43,704 nt of DNA from Rhodanobacteraceae bacterium (lineage in GTDB: Bacteria > Pseudomonadota > Gammaproteobacteria > Xanthomonadales > SZUA-5), in NCBI GenBank assembly GCA_016717705.1, contig JADKFD010000012.1, positions 1-43,704 of the forward strand. The letters run 5' to 3'. Within the stretch, counting starts at the first letter, position 1. The number at the start of each line of letters is the position of its first letter. A model generated the notes under the pieces. The model was not told the DNA's origin. It searched no databases and saw nothing but the letters and a program-made list of their open reading frames with translations. A program made the position numbers and the translations under genes. This document shows positions 8,687 to 17,323 of the stretch, in pieces.

Positions 8687-8850
8687 AGTTCGATGCGCGA
8701 ATAAGCGCACCGCCAGGGGCGACCGGGACTCTCACCGAACATGCCGTAGGTCATTGATTCTTATGGGAGCGGACGCCGCGAGCTCGCGGGACAAACCCGC
8801 TCCCACAGGTTCGATGCGCGAACAAGCGCACCGTCACGGGCGATCAAGAC
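8687..8850. repeat. Direct repeat flanking a REP-like hairpin, family 2
   Basis: Two copies of a roughly 42-nt segment (8687-8728 and 8807-8850), each containing TTCGATGCGCGAA and AAGCGCACCG, lie about 120 bp apart. The second copy directly abuts a hairpin at 8763-8810 formed by TGGGAGCGG and its complement around GAGCTC. The 460-bp stretch 8468-8927 holds only this and the Kelch promoter; I see no gene in it. Confidence 0.55.
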
Positions 8851-8927
8851 GCCCACCCGGCGAGGGACTCAATCCGGCCCGCTTGCCGCATCATCGGCAC
8901 TCCGACCCGCGCACCCCGAGGCCCATC

Positions 8928-9623
8928 TTGACCTGGTTGATCACTGGCGCCAGCCGCGGCCTTGGCCGCCACCTCGCCCTGGCCCTGGCACGCCGTGGCC
9001 AGGGCGTCATCGCCGCCGCGCGCGATCGCGAGCGGCTGCTTGCGCTGGCTGCGGAGGTACCCCCCGGGATGATCAAGCCGATGGTGCTCGATCTTTCCGA
9101 TGGTGCCACGCTGGCCGCGACCGTTGCCCGCGCCGTGGCGTCATTGGCGCGCCTGTCGGGCGTCATCAACAATGCCGGCATCGGCGTCTACAAGCCCTTC
9201 ATCGAACACAGCGAGCGCGAGTCGCTCGACATTCTCCAGGTCAACCTCGCGGCGGTCGTGCAGGTCTGTCACGCGGTGCTGCCCAAGCTGCTGGCCCAGG
9301 GCAGCGGGCATATCGTCAACATCGGCTCGGATCTGGCGCGGCGCCCGCTTGCCAACATGGCGGTTTACGCCGCCAGCAAGCACGGACTGGCCGGCTTCAG
9401 CCAATCGCTGCTGCGCGAGGTCAAGGGCGCCGGGATCAGGGTCAGCCTGATCAATCCGGGCATCATCGACACCGACTTCGGCGGCGCCAGCGAAGGCAGC
9501 CGCGACGAATCCTGGAGCCTGCGGCCGGCGCAGCTGGCCGAGTTGATCGTGCAGCTGATCGAACAGCCCGGCACGCTGCTGGTCGACGAGCTGACCGTGC
9601 ACCCGCTGGGCCAGGATTTCTGA
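8928..9623 (+). CDS. Short-chain dehydrogenase/reductase, TTG start
   Basis: A 231-residue NAD(P)-dependent oxidoreductase of the classical SDR family. The cofactor loop TGASRGLG is at residues 6-13 and NNAG in the middle. The catalytic YAASK supplies Tyr and Lys, with a Ser in NIGSD upstream, followed by INPGIIDTDF. The Rossmann fold begins immediately at LTWLITGAS, so the gene must start close to it. No ATG or GTG is available there. TTG at 8928 has GAGG 6 nt upstream and is the best choice, whereas upstream ATGs lie in repeat sequence. The stop overlaps the next frame (GNAT) by 4 nt, suggesting translational coupling. The substrate is unknown; the C-terminal VDELTVHPLGQDF resembles SDRs of unassigned function. 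Confidence 0.85.
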   Translation: MTWLITGASRGLGRHLALALARRGQGVIAAARDRERLLALAAEVPPGMIKPMVLDLSDGATLAATVARAVASLARLSGVINNAGIGVYKPFIEHSERESLDILQVNLAAVVQVCHAVLPKLLAQGSGHIVNIGSDLARRPLANMAVYAASKHGLAGFSQSLLREVKGAGIRVSLINPGIIDTDFGGASEGSRDESWSLRPAQLAELIVQLIEQPGTLLVDELTVHPLGQDF

Positions 9624-10201
9624 GCGCCGACGCACCGCAGCAGGCCCCACGACTGACCGGCACGCAGGTCAGTCTGCGGGCGTATGCCGCTGGCGATGTC
9701 GATGCGCTCTACGCGCTGTTCAGCGATCCGCTGGTGACCCGCTACTGGAGCTTTGCGGCATGGACCCGGCGTGCGCAGGCGCTGGACTACCTCGAATTGC
9801 GCCGCTCGCTGCGACCACCGTGGGTCTACTGTTGGGCGATAGTCGATCCGGCCGATGTCCTGATCGGGACACTCACCCTGTTCGTCCTGCACGGCGAGCC
9901 ACTGCGCGGCGAAATCGGCTATGCGCTGAGCCCCACGCACCAGGGCCGCGGGTTGGCCGGCGAAGCGCTGCGACTGGCCATCGAGCACGCCTTCATGCAG
10001 CTGGGACTGCAGCGCATCGAGGCCGACGTCGACCCGCGCAACGAGCCCTCCTGGCGCCTGCTCGAGCGCCTCGGATTTCGTCGCGAGGCGCTGCTGCACG
10101 ATCGCTGCCGCCGCGGCGACGAGATCGGCGATGCGGCGATCTACGGGCTGGAGCGGGATCAAGGGACCCGAAGCGGCGCGAGAGCTGCTCCGCTGCTGTA
10201 A
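9620..10201 (+). CDS. GNAT family N-acetyltransferase (RimJ/RimL-like), start uncertain
   Basis: Transfers an acetyl group from acetyl-CoA to an amine, possibly the N-terminus of a protein (RimJ/RimL-like) or a small molecule. The family hallmarks are GEIGYALSPTHQGRGLAGEA, with the acetyl-CoA pyrophosphate loop QGRGLA, and the C-terminal RIEADVDPRNEPSWRLLERL-GF segment with the conserved N..S..LLE..GF. The fold needs the upstream segment TGTQVSLRAYAAGDVDALYALF, so translation must start before the GTG at 9734. The frame upstream contains no ATG, GTG or TTG as far as the SDR stop. CTG at 9620, overlapping the SDR stop as CTGA, or CTG at 9653 are candidates. Coupled translation from the SDR gene would explain this, but an assembly error is also possible. 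Substrate unknown. Confidence 0.8.
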   Translation: MSADAPQQAPRLTGTQVSLRAYAAGDVDALYALFSDPLVTRYWSFAAWTRRAQALDYLELRRSLRPPWVYCWAIVDPADVLIGTLTLFVLHGEPLRGEIGYALSPTHQGRGLAGEALRLAIEHAFMQLGLQRIEADVDPRNEPSWRLLERLGFRREALLHDRCRRGDEIGDAAIYGLERDQGTRSGARAAPLL

Positions 10202-10311
10202 GGCGGACGTGGGCGTCGCGACTGCTGAGGCGATGGAGCCCGCATCTGCTCATCGACGCCTGTTTCATCCCATCGGGGAACGCTCCGATGTCGCGCACTC
10301 CGGCGGTCAGT

Positions 10312-10336
10312 GCTCACGGGACAAGCCCGCTCGAGC
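10312..10336. repeat. Degenerate REP-like hairpin, family 2
   Basis: The segment GCTCACGGGACAAGCCCGCT and what follows resembles the family 2 repeats at 8763, 24503 and 29297 but with a changed left arm. It lies in the 200-bp gap between the acetyltransferase and the antitoxin gene, about 70 bp before the antitoxin start. The rest of that gap shows no gene. Confidence 0.4.
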
Positions 10337-10402
10337 AGGGGGTCGCGCACAGCCCGATCCTGTGATACATTTTCGTCCTACACGATCAACCAGGAGCCGG
10401 CG

Positions 10403-10660
10403 ATGGCCACGTCGATCCGCATGGAAGATGACCTGTTGGCGCGCCTGAAGCAGTACGCGCAAGCGCAGGACTTGAGCGCGTCGGCGGTGGTTCGCGAAGC
10501 GCTCACGCAGTATCTCGATGGCCGGCAACGCAGCCCATTCGAACTGGGCGCGGCGTTGTTCGGTCGTCATCGTAGCGACGATTCGGGCGCTTCCAGCCGC
10601 AGCGAGCGGCGCAAGGGCGTGGTCAGGGAACGGCTGCGTACGAAACATGATCGTCCTTGA
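10403..10660 (+). CDS. Ribbon-helix-helix antitoxin (VapB/CopG type)
   Basis: An 85-residue antitoxin expected to bind and neutralise the downstream PIN toxin and to repress the shared promoter. The N-terminal 45 residues are a ribbon-helix-helix DNA-binding domain: TSIRMEDDLLARLKQYA forms the strand and first helix, LSASAVVREALTQYL the second helix. The C-terminal part (about 46-85) is charged and probably disordered until bound to the toxin. The start at 10403 has AGGAG 7 nt upstream; the in-frame ATG at 10310 lies in repeat-derived sequence. The stop lies 14 nt inside the toxin gene, the usual arrangement of type II modules. A possible extended -10 (TGTGATACA) lies near 10362-10372. No mobile-element genes flank the pair. 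Confidence 0.85.
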   Translation: MATSIRMEDDLLARLKQYAQAQDLSASAVVREALTQYLDGRQRSPFELGAALFGRHRSDDSGASSRSERRKGVVRERLRTKHDRP

Positions 10661-11054
10661 CGCGGGCCCGTTGATTGCCTTGTTCGACGGCTCGGACAAG
10701 CACCATGAGCGGGCCGTTGCCTTCATTCGCGACACGCCGCAACCGCTGATCACGCACGTCGCCGTACTCGCCGAGGCCTGCTGGGTGCTGGATTTCTCGG
10801 TCGACGCCCAACTCGACTGCCTGCGTTGGGCGAATCAGGCGCTGCGCATCGACGACGGTACGGCCCGGGATCTGCCACGCATCTGCGCGATCCTCGACAA
10901 ATACCGTGACCTGCCCGCCGACTTTGCCGATGCCGCGCTGGTCGCCCTGTGCGAGCGCCTGAACTGCTTCGACGTCGCCAGTGTCGATCGCGAGTTCACC
11001 ATCTATCGCAGTGCCAGCCGGCGGGCATTTCGCAATCGCTTTCCCCTCGCGTAG
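10647..11054 (+). CDS. PIN-domain ribonuclease toxin (VapC type)
   Basis: A 135-residue PIN-domain protein, predicted to be a magnesium-dependent RNase that inhibits translation when not bound by the antitoxin. The acidic active site is visible. Asp5 is in MIVLDAGPLIALFD. Glu45 or a neighbour is in AVLAEACW. The Asp residues in DLPADFADAALVALCERL and the final VASVDREF complete the four-residue cluster. The length is typical of VapC. It starts 14 nt before the antitoxin stop, so the two are translationally coupled. Its TAG stop (11052-11054) directly abuts the stop codon of the convergent permease gene (11055-11057), leaving no intergenic space and no room for a dedicated terminator. RNA target not predictable. 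Confidence 0.87.
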   Translation: MIVLDAGPLIALFDGSDKHHERAVAFIRDTPQPLITHVAVLAEACWVLDFSVDAQLDCLRWANQALRIDDGTARDLPRICAILDKYRDLPADFADAALVALCERLNCFDVASVDREFTIYRSASRRAFRNRFPLA

Positions 11055-13484
11055 TCATTCATGCCGCAAGGCCTCCATCGGCGCGGTCGCGGCGGCGCGC
11101 CGCGACGGGTAATGGCAGGCGGCCATGGCAATCGCGAGCATGGCCAGCAGCGCCGCCAGCAGCGCCGTCAGGTCGAAGGCAGCCACGCCGACGATCACGC
11201 TGGACAACAGTTTGACCAGCGCCAGCGCCGGGACGATGGCCACGGCCAGACCGATCATGACCAGGCGCAGGCCGCGCCAGCGGACGTCCCTGGCGATCTG
11301 CGTCGGCGCCGCTCCGAGCGCCAGGCGCACGCCGATCTCGCGCAGGTGCGCCTGGACGAATTGCGCCAGCAGACCGTACAGCCCTAGCGCAACCAGCACC
11401 AGGCCGAGTGCGCCGAGCGCGCCGACCACGGCGCTGGCGATACGCTGCGGCAACAGCGAAACCGCCGCCATGTCGGTCAGGCGAAACACCTGCGGCGGCG
11501 GCAGATTGGGATCCAGACGCGCGAGCAGCGTGCGTACCGCCGCAGCCGCCGCCGCGGGCGCCAGCTCGCTGCGCAGCATCAGGTTCATGCCGGCGCGCGG
11601 ACGCTGCGCGTGCGGCAGCATCAGGTAACCCCGCTGGTCCTCGCCGTAGGAGGCGTACTGTCCGTCATCGACCACGCCGATCACCTGCAGCTGGGTGCGA
11701 TCGTCGCCGTCGCCATAAGCGAAGCTGCGTCCGATCGGATCGGCCTCGCCGAAAATCTGCCGCGCCAGATGCTGGTTGATGATGACCACCGGCACGCCGT
11801 CAGCGCGGTCGCCCGCGTTGAAGTCGCGCCCGCGCAGGCGGATGCCGAGCGCGCTCACGTAGCCGGGGCTGACCACGTTGGTGTCCGGATAGAGGCCCTC
11901 GTCGGGCAGGCCGGGACCGACGATGTTGCCCAGACTCATCGTCGACAGGGTCAGCGGCACCACCGCCGCCAGCGCTGCGGCGTCGACGCCGGGAAGCTGG
12001 CGCGCTGCGTCGAGCAACTGCCCGGCCATCGGCAACGCCTGCTCGTCACTGTATCCGGAGGTCTCGAGGTCGAATTCCAGGGTCAACACGCCGTCCACGC
12101 GCATCCCCGGGTCGATGTTCTCCAGCTGATGCATGCTGCGCAGGATGGCGCCGCCGCTGACCAGCAGGATCAGCGTCGCGGCGATCTGCACCACCGACAG
12201 CACATTGCGCGCGCGCTGTCCGCGGAAGCGCTGCATCTCGCCGGTCAGGCGACTGCGTGCCGCGCGCCAGGCCGGAATCAGACCACAGGCCAGCGCCGTC
12301 AGCAGTGCCAGGGCCGCAGCGAAAGCAATCACTCGCAGGTCCATCGACAGGTCGAGATGGATCGGTAGCGGTACCGGCAGCGGCAGCGTCAACAAGGCCT
12401 TCAGGGCGGTCCAGGCCAGCGCCACGCCGAGCACCGTTGCGCTGAGCGCGAGCACCAGAGCGTCCGCCAGCATCATCAGGGCCAGCTGCAGGTGCGAGGC
12501 ACCCAGCGACAGCCGCACCGCCAACTCGGTGCGGCGCTCTTGCGCACGCGCCAGCGCCAGTCCGGCGACATTGATGCAGGCGACCAGCAACAGCATCGTC
12601 ACCATGGCGCCAAGGATGCCGCTGAAGATCAGCAGCGCCTGCAGCGCCGGGCGCGGCAAGCCGCGCAGCGGTGTCGCCGACAGCTGCAGCGTGAAGCGCG
12701 GATCGAGATCCTCGGCACTGCGTTGCGCGGTCAGCCGCTGGGCAATGATGCTGAGCTCGGCGCGCACCGAGTCGAGGTCATGGCCCTTGGCGATGCGCGC
12801 GCCGGTGAGCAACCAGGTCGACAGACGGCTGTCGAGCAGCAGCTGATCCGCAGGCCGCAGCAGCGGACGCCGTGTCAGCGGCAGGTAGAAGTCCGGCGCG
12901 ATGCCGGCAACATGGCCGTTGAACTCGGCCGCAGCCACGCCGACCAGTACGAAAGCGGCACCGTTGATGGTCACGGTCTGGCCGATGGCTTCGGATTTGC
13001 CCGCGAACAGCCGCTGCCAGGCACTAAAACTGATCACCGCCGCCGGCGTCTGCCCATCGCGCGTCATGTCCCGTTGCTGCAGCAGGCGCCCGGCATGCGC
13101 GCGCACGCCCAGCGCATCGAAGTAGCTGCTGCTGACCAGCAGGCCGAAGCTGTTGCTGGCGTTGCTGGCCGCGGCCGGACGTACCGAGAGCGGACTCACG
13201 GACCACGCGTAGACCTGTTCGAGCGAGTGCGCCTGTGCGGCGAGATCGACAAAGTCAGGGTATGACAGCGTGCCGATACCGCCGGTGCCGGCGCGTTCGA
13301 CTTCGACCAGGTCCGCGGGCGCGTTGATGCCGGGGAGCGGACGCAGCAGCGCGACATTGATGATCGTGAACAGCGCCGTCAGAACCGCGATCGCCAACGC
13401 CAGCGGCACCACGGCGAGCGTGGCCAGCAGCGGCCGTCGCAGCCACTGGCGGATCGCCTGGCGGAGTGGATGAAGGACTTGCAT
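11055..13484 (-). CDS. MacB/FtsX-type ABC transporter permease (ADOP-like, duplicated)
   Basis: An 809-residue inner-membrane permease of the FtsX/MacB superfamily, with two FtsX-like halves fused as in acidobacterial duplicated orphaned permeases (ADOP). The N-terminal helix (about 22-45) is followed by a periplasmic MacB_PCD-like domain with LSYPDFVDLA and YFDALGVRAHAGR. Three or four helices lie around 285-450. A second periplasmic domain contains YVSALGIRLRGRDF, and the last three helices lie around 685-790. No ATP-binding subunit is adjacent, fitting the orphaned description. I chose the ATG at 13484 because GAGG lies 8 nt upstream; the ATG at 13490 is only 2 nt from it. Probably exports a substrate or transmits conformational signals; the substrate is unknown. 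Convergent with the PIN toxin gene. Confidence 0.87.
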   Translation of the reverse strand: MQVLHPLRQAIRQWLRRPLLATLAVVPLALAIAVLTALFTIINVALLRPLPGINAPADLVEVERAGTGGIGTLSYPDFVDLAAQAHSLEQVYAWSVSPLSVRPAAASNASNSFGLLVSSSYFDALGVRAHAGRLLQQRDMTRDGQTPAAVISFSAWQRLFAGKSEAIGQTVTINGAAFVLVGVAAAEFNGHVAGIAPDFYLPLTRRPLLRPADQLLLDSRLSTWLLTGARIAKGHDLDSVRAELSIIAQRLTAQRSAEDLDPRFTLQLSATPLRGLPRPALQALLIFSGILGAMVTMLLLVACINVAGLALARAQERRTELAVRLSLGASHLQLALMMLADALVLALSATVLGVALAWTALKALLTLPLPVPLPIHLDLSMDLRVIAFAAALALLTALACGLIPAWRAARSRLTGEMQRFRGQRARNVLSVVQIAATLILLVSGGAILRSMHQLENIDPGMRVDGVLTLEFDLETSGYSDEQALPMAGQLLDAARQLPGVDAAALAAVVPLTLSTMSLGNIVGPGLPDEGLYPDTNVVSPGYVSALGIRLRGRDFNAGDRADGVPVVIINQHLARQIFGEADPIGRSFAYGDGDDRTQLQVIGVVDDGQYASYGEDQRGYLMLPHAQRPRAGMNLMLRSELAPAAAAAAVRTLLARLDPNLPPPQVFRLTDMAAVSLLPQRIASAVVGALGALGLVLVALGLYGLLAQFVQAHLREIGVRLALGAAPTQIARDVRWRGLRLVMIGLAVAIVPALALVKLLSSVIVGVAAFDLTALLAALLAMLAIAMAACHYPSRRAAATAPMEALRHE

Positions 13485-13711
13485 GGGCATCGCCTCGAAT
13501 CACTGTCGAGCGCTTCAAAGCATGCCCCGTGCCACCCTTGGCAAGGCCGCTGTTGGCGGCGCCGCCGCGCCACGCAGTGTCCGCTTGCGCACACTGCGCA
13601 TCAGCAGCGGACGCATGGCAGCGCCGCGTCCGAGTCCGGGCGGAGAGCTCGGCGCATCGCCACGCGACACGCAGTCGGCATAGACTGACGCGGTCCTGCC
13701 GGAGACCGCCG

Positions 13712-14557
13712 ATGCCCTGCACCCCCGAACTGCTGGCCGACGTTGAACTCTTCGAGCACATGACCGATGAGGATCGCGCGCATCTGGCGCAGTTCATCGG
13801 CGGCCGCGAATTGCCGGCGGGTACGCTGCTGTTCCAGGCCGGTCAGCCGGGCGAGGCCATGTATGTGGTCAAGCGCGGCGAGATCGAGCTCTACATCAAG
13901 GACCATGCCGGGCAGAAGATCGCACTGGCCACCGCCGGGGTCGGCCAGGTGTTCGGCGAGATGGCGCTGCTCGACCATGGCCCGCGCACCGCCACCGCGC
14001 GCGCGCTGGCCGACAGCGAACTGCTGGAGCTCGATCGGGCCAGTCTGCTGCTGCTGTTCAAGACCACGCCGACCGCAGCATTGAGCCTGCTCGCGGCGGT
14101 CAGCCACATGACGCGCAAGGCCGACGAACTGCTGCGCCAGCGCGTCTCGCGCAATGCCAACGAAGAAGTCGCCGAACACACCAGCGGCTTCCAGCGGGTG
14201 GCCGACTGGATTTCCGAATTCAGCGGCAGCATGGCCTTTCTGCTGATCAACGCGGTCTGGTTCGCCAGTTGGATCGCCCTCAACACGCTGCCGCTCGGCA
14301 TCCCGGCCTTCGATCCTTATCCCTTCGGCTTTCTGACGATGATCGTCTCGCTGGAGGCGATCTTCCTGTCCTGCTTCGTGCTGATCAGCCAGAAGCGCCA
14401 GTCAGAAAAGGACCGCGTACGCTCCGACATCGAGTACGAGGTCAACGTCAAGGCCGAGCTCGAAGTGGCGCACCTGCACGAAAAGACCGACCAGATCTAC
14501 ACCCACATGCTCGAACACTTCGCGCGCATCGAGAAGCAGCTCGACAAGCGCGGCTAG
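13712..14557 (+). CDS. Cyclic nucleotide-binding domain fused to DUF1003 membrane domain
   Basis: A 281-residue two-domain protein. Residues about 8-125 form a cNMP-binding domain: LFEHMTDEDRAHLAQF, GTLLFQAGQPGEAMYVVKRG and the phosphate-binding cassette region GQVFGEMALLDHGPRTATAR. The Arg/Thr in that cassette are compatible with nucleotide binding. Residues about 170-281 match DUF1003: a helical start, the hairpin of two membrane helices (SGSMAFLLINAVWFASWIAL and GFLTMIVSLEAIFLSCFVLI), then QKRQSEKDRVRSDIEYEVNVKAE and a predicted coiled coil. The start at 13712 has GGAG 7 nt upstream. It may be a membrane sensor that responds to cAMP or c-di-GMP; that is inference. The gene stands alone, divergent from the permease, and its stop codon lies in a MITE-like terminal repeat. 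Confidence 0.88.
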   Translation: MPCTPELLADVELFEHMTDEDRAHLAQFIGGRELPAGTLLFQAGQPGEAMYVVKRGEIELYIKDHAGQKIALATAGVGQVFGEMALLDHGPRTATARALADSELLELDRASLLLLFKTTPTAALSLLAAVSHMTRKADELLRQRVSRNANEEVAEHTSGFQRVADWISEFSGSMAFLLINAVWFASWIALNTLPLGIPAFDPYPFGFLTMIVSLEAIFLSCFVLISQKRQSEKDRVRSDIEYEVNVKAELEVAHLHEKTDQIYTHMLEHFARIEKQLDKRG

Positions 14558-14718
14558 CGTGGTGTCCCGCAGTTAACTTGAACAAAGTACCGATGGATTT
14601 CGGCCCGAGGCAAGGCGCGAGGAGGAGTCATAGCAGGGCTATGGCGACGACGAGCAACGCAGCATTCGGGTCGAAAGACGCGGAAATAATTCAAGGTAAT
14701 TTTGGGACACCACGCTAG
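14553..14718. mobile_element. MITE-like element with 30-bp terminal inverted repeats
   Basis: The left end (14553-14582) and right end (14689-14718) are inverted copies. Both start GCTAGCGTGGTGTCCC from outside and continue with TTA-CTTGAA. The interior is itself a long imperfect palindrome centred on CATAGC-AGG-GCTATG (14628-14643). The GCTAGC/CTAG at both edges could be a target duplication or part of the repeat. No coding capacity. It lies between two convergent genes and supplies the TAG stop of each: 14555-14557 on plus, 14717-14715 on minus. Folded RNA from either strand could act as a terminator. Confidence 0.75.
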
Positions 14719-15431
14719 CGACATTCGTTCAGCGGCCGACTGAAACCCTGCAGCGTGGCCCCGGACTCATCCTCCAGCCAGACGACGACCCGCGCTTGCG
14801 CCAGATCCAGATCCTCGGGCAGCGCTAGCGTCAGCGACAGCTCCGGCGCGGTCACGCGAGCATGCTGGTAGGCGCGCACGACCGCAGTGTGGCGCAGGCG
14901 CACGCCGCGGTTTTCACCGGCGCGGATCTCGCTTTCGATCCCATCCTCGGTAATCGCGGCGAAGCCACTGATCGCCTTGGGGTAGCGCTCGAGCGCGCGC
15001 AGCCGCACGCGCAGCCGCTGGTCGAGTTCGATCTCTGCCACCAGCGGCGGCGCCGACGTGGCTGTCGGAGCCGGCAAACCCTGGCGCCAGCCACGGTATT
15101 CACGGCCCTCGACAACCACTTCGGGCGTGTACACCGTGCGACTGCCGCTGCGCGCCGCCACCGAGTGCTGGCGTGCCGAGTAGCGCGCATCGGAGTAGCG
15201 GTCCTTCCAGCCGAGATCGTCCCAGTAGTCGACGTGGAAGGCGAGCAGCAGGCGCGCCTCGTCGGCCGGCAATTGCGCCAGCCAGCGGTCAGCCGGAGGA
15301 CACGAGCTGCAGCCCTCGCTGGTGTACAGCTCCAGGCGCTGCGGCGGCACGTCGCCACTGCGCAGCTCGCAGAATGTCGGTGTCGCGAGCACGGCGCCAC
15401 CCATCAGCATCGGTCCCAGCCAAGCCAGCAT
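14715..15431 (-). CDS. DUF1223 secreted thioredoxin-fold protein
   Basis: A 238-residue protein of the DUF1223 family. A hydrophobic N-terminal segment (MLAWLGPMLMGGAVLA) looks like a short signal sequence. It is followed by LELYTSEGCSSCPPADRWL, the family's CxxC-like motif in a thioredoxin-like fold, and by LLLAFHVDYWDDLGWKDRY and YTPEVVVEGREYRGW, all characteristic. The function of the family is not established; a redox role is suggested only by the fold and cysteines. The ATG at 15431 has GGAGAG 5 nt upstream, whereas the frame further upstream is antisense to the PHP gene and not protein-like. The stop codon lies inside the terminal repeat of the adjacent MITE-like element, so the last residues (ECR) sit right at its edge. 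Divergent from the PHP protein gene. Confidence 0.85.
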   Translation of the reverse strand: MLAWLGPMLMGGAVLATPTFCELRSGDVPPQRLELYTSEGCSSCPPADRWLAQLPADEARLLLAFHVDYWDDLGWKDRYSDARYSARQHSVAARSGSRTVYTPEVVVEGREYRGWRQGLPAPTATSAPPLVAEIELDQRLRVRLRALERYPKAISGFAAITEDGIESEIRAGENRGVRLRHTAVVRAYQHARVTAPELSLTLALPEDLDLAQARVVVWLEDESGATLQGFSRPLNECR

Positions 15432-15533
15432 GCGATCTCTCCGCTTCCATGGGACTACAGACCGCGTGCCGGCGCAGCTACTTTCATCCACAGGGCCTAG
15501 AATCGCCACCCTGCCGCCCCTCCGAGTGCCCCG

Positions 15534-17203
15534 ATGCGCCTGCTTCTTGTGTTTCTGTGCTGCGGCCTGTGGCCGCTGGCGGCCATCGCCCTGCCCGACC
15601 ATCACCAGCTTGAGGCGAGCCTGCTGGTGCAACCGGTCGCCGACGGCGCCAGCTTGCGCATCGACGCGTTGTTTCCCGGCGCACCGAGCGGCACGCTGAC
15701 GTACTGGTCGGTGCGCATCAATGAGCCCGGCGGGGCGTTGATCGACGAACTGCACGGCGAGCTGGTGTTGGCGGCCGAGCGCCCGGCCAAACTGCTGCAA
15801 AGCTGGAAGCACGCCGGACTGGCGCCCGGTTTCTATCGTGTCGAGCTGCGCGCCACGGCAATCGAGCCCTGGTTGCAGGCACGCATCGTCGGCGCCAGCG
15901 CCGCGGCGCGGGTCGCCCGGGCACTGAACTTCGCGCCCAACGGCGTCGTCGTGCAGGCCTGGGATTTGCCCATCGGCGCCATCGAGCGACCGCGCATGCC
16001 CGACTTCGCCGGATTGCCGCAGGGTAGCGGGCGCGCCGTCGATCCGCCCGGCGGCCTGCCCTGGCGCATTTATCTCGCCAACCTGCACAGCCAGACCAAT
16101 CACTCCGACGGCGGCGGCAACGTCGCCACCTGCACCAGCTCGCAGGGCGCGCATAGCGGTGAATTCGGACCCGACGCCGCGTTTGCCTACGCCATGGCCA
16201 ACGGTCTCGATGCGCTCGCCACCACCGAGCACAATCACTATTTCGATGGCAGTTCCGGCACCAATTCCAGCGCCACGCCGGCGGCGGCGATCGGCCTCTA
16301 TCACTCCGGCCTGCAGATGGCGCTGGCCCACAATCTGGCCCATCCGCAGTTCCTGGCGCTGTACGGCATGGAATGGGGCGTGATCAGCAACGGCGGACAC
16401 CTCAACATCTTCGGCGTCGATGCGCTGTACGGCTGGGAGTACAACGGCAGCAACCAGCTGCTGGCCGAGGTCCTGACCACCAAGTACGACTACGATGCGC
16501 TGTACACCGTGCTGCGCCAGAATCAGCTGATCGGCCAGTTCAACCATCCGGACAGCAGCGGCCAGTTCGTCATCGACGGCACCTCGCTGGCCTGGCACCC
16601 GGATGGCGACGTGGTCATGGCGCTGGCGGAAATCCTCAACACCTCGGCCTTCAGCAACGACACCACCGAAACCGAGACCTCGCGCAGCAGCTATGAAGGT
16701 GCCTTCAACCGCTTGCTGGAGCGCGGCTTCCACGTCGCGCCAACCACCAATCAGGACAACCACTGCGCCAACTGGGGCATGTCGTACACCAACCGTACCG
16801 GCGTGCTGCTGCCGGCCGGCGCCCCCCTGAACAACGCGAATTTCCTCGATGCGCTGCGCGCCCGCCGGGTCTTCGCGACCATGGACCGGAGCAGCCAGCT
16901 GGTGTTCCTGGCCAACGATCAGATCATGGGCTCGCGCCTGCGCAACGAGGGCGCGCTCAACCTGCAGGTGCTCTACGCCAGTTCCGGCGGCCACAGCGTG
17001 ACGCGGGTGCAGATTCAGGAAGGCGTGCCCGGTCGCAACGGTACCGTCAGCACTCTGGTCGAGACACCCACGCACAGCTTCACGCCGAGCCGGGCGCGCA
17101 TTTCTACTACGCCAAGCTCACCCAGGAAGACGGCGACCTCTTGTGGTCGGCGCCGATCTGGGTGGAGCAGGTGGGACCGCTGCTGCGGGATGGCTTCGAG
17201 TAG
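15534..17203 (+). CDS. Secreted CehA/McbA-like PHP-domain protein, one frameshift
   Basis: A probable secreted metal-dependent phosphoesterase-like protein of the PHP superfamily (CehA/McbA branch). Signal peptide MRLLLVFLCCGLWPLAAIA; an N-terminal beta domain to about 165; then the PHP core. The metal-binding motifs are NLHSQTNHSDGG, the ATTEHNH motif, GMEWG with GHLNIFG, FNHPD and TNQDNHCANWG. The reading frame from 15534 stays open to 17327, but after residue 518 it leaves coding sequence. Adding one base near 17086 restores AHFYYAKLTQEDGDLLWSAP and a stop at 17203, a natural end for this family. I therefore annotate the end at 17203 with a one-base deletion (CCGAG for CCGGAG). Sequencing error is the likely cause. 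Substrate unknown. Confidence 0.8.
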
Positions 17204-17323
17204 ACCCCTGGGGGCGCGGGCAAGGGACGCCGAATGCGAGCTGATGATCGGGTCGCCGCGACCGGCCAGGTATTCTGACCGGCGTCAATGCAAGGACGTC
17301 GGCCGACGCGGAGCATGCGCACG

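Noticed and set aside
16373..16696. Alternative open frame within the PHP gene
   Set aside because: It is in a second frame of a gene with intact PHP motifs, and is rich in Arg/Pro/Gln.
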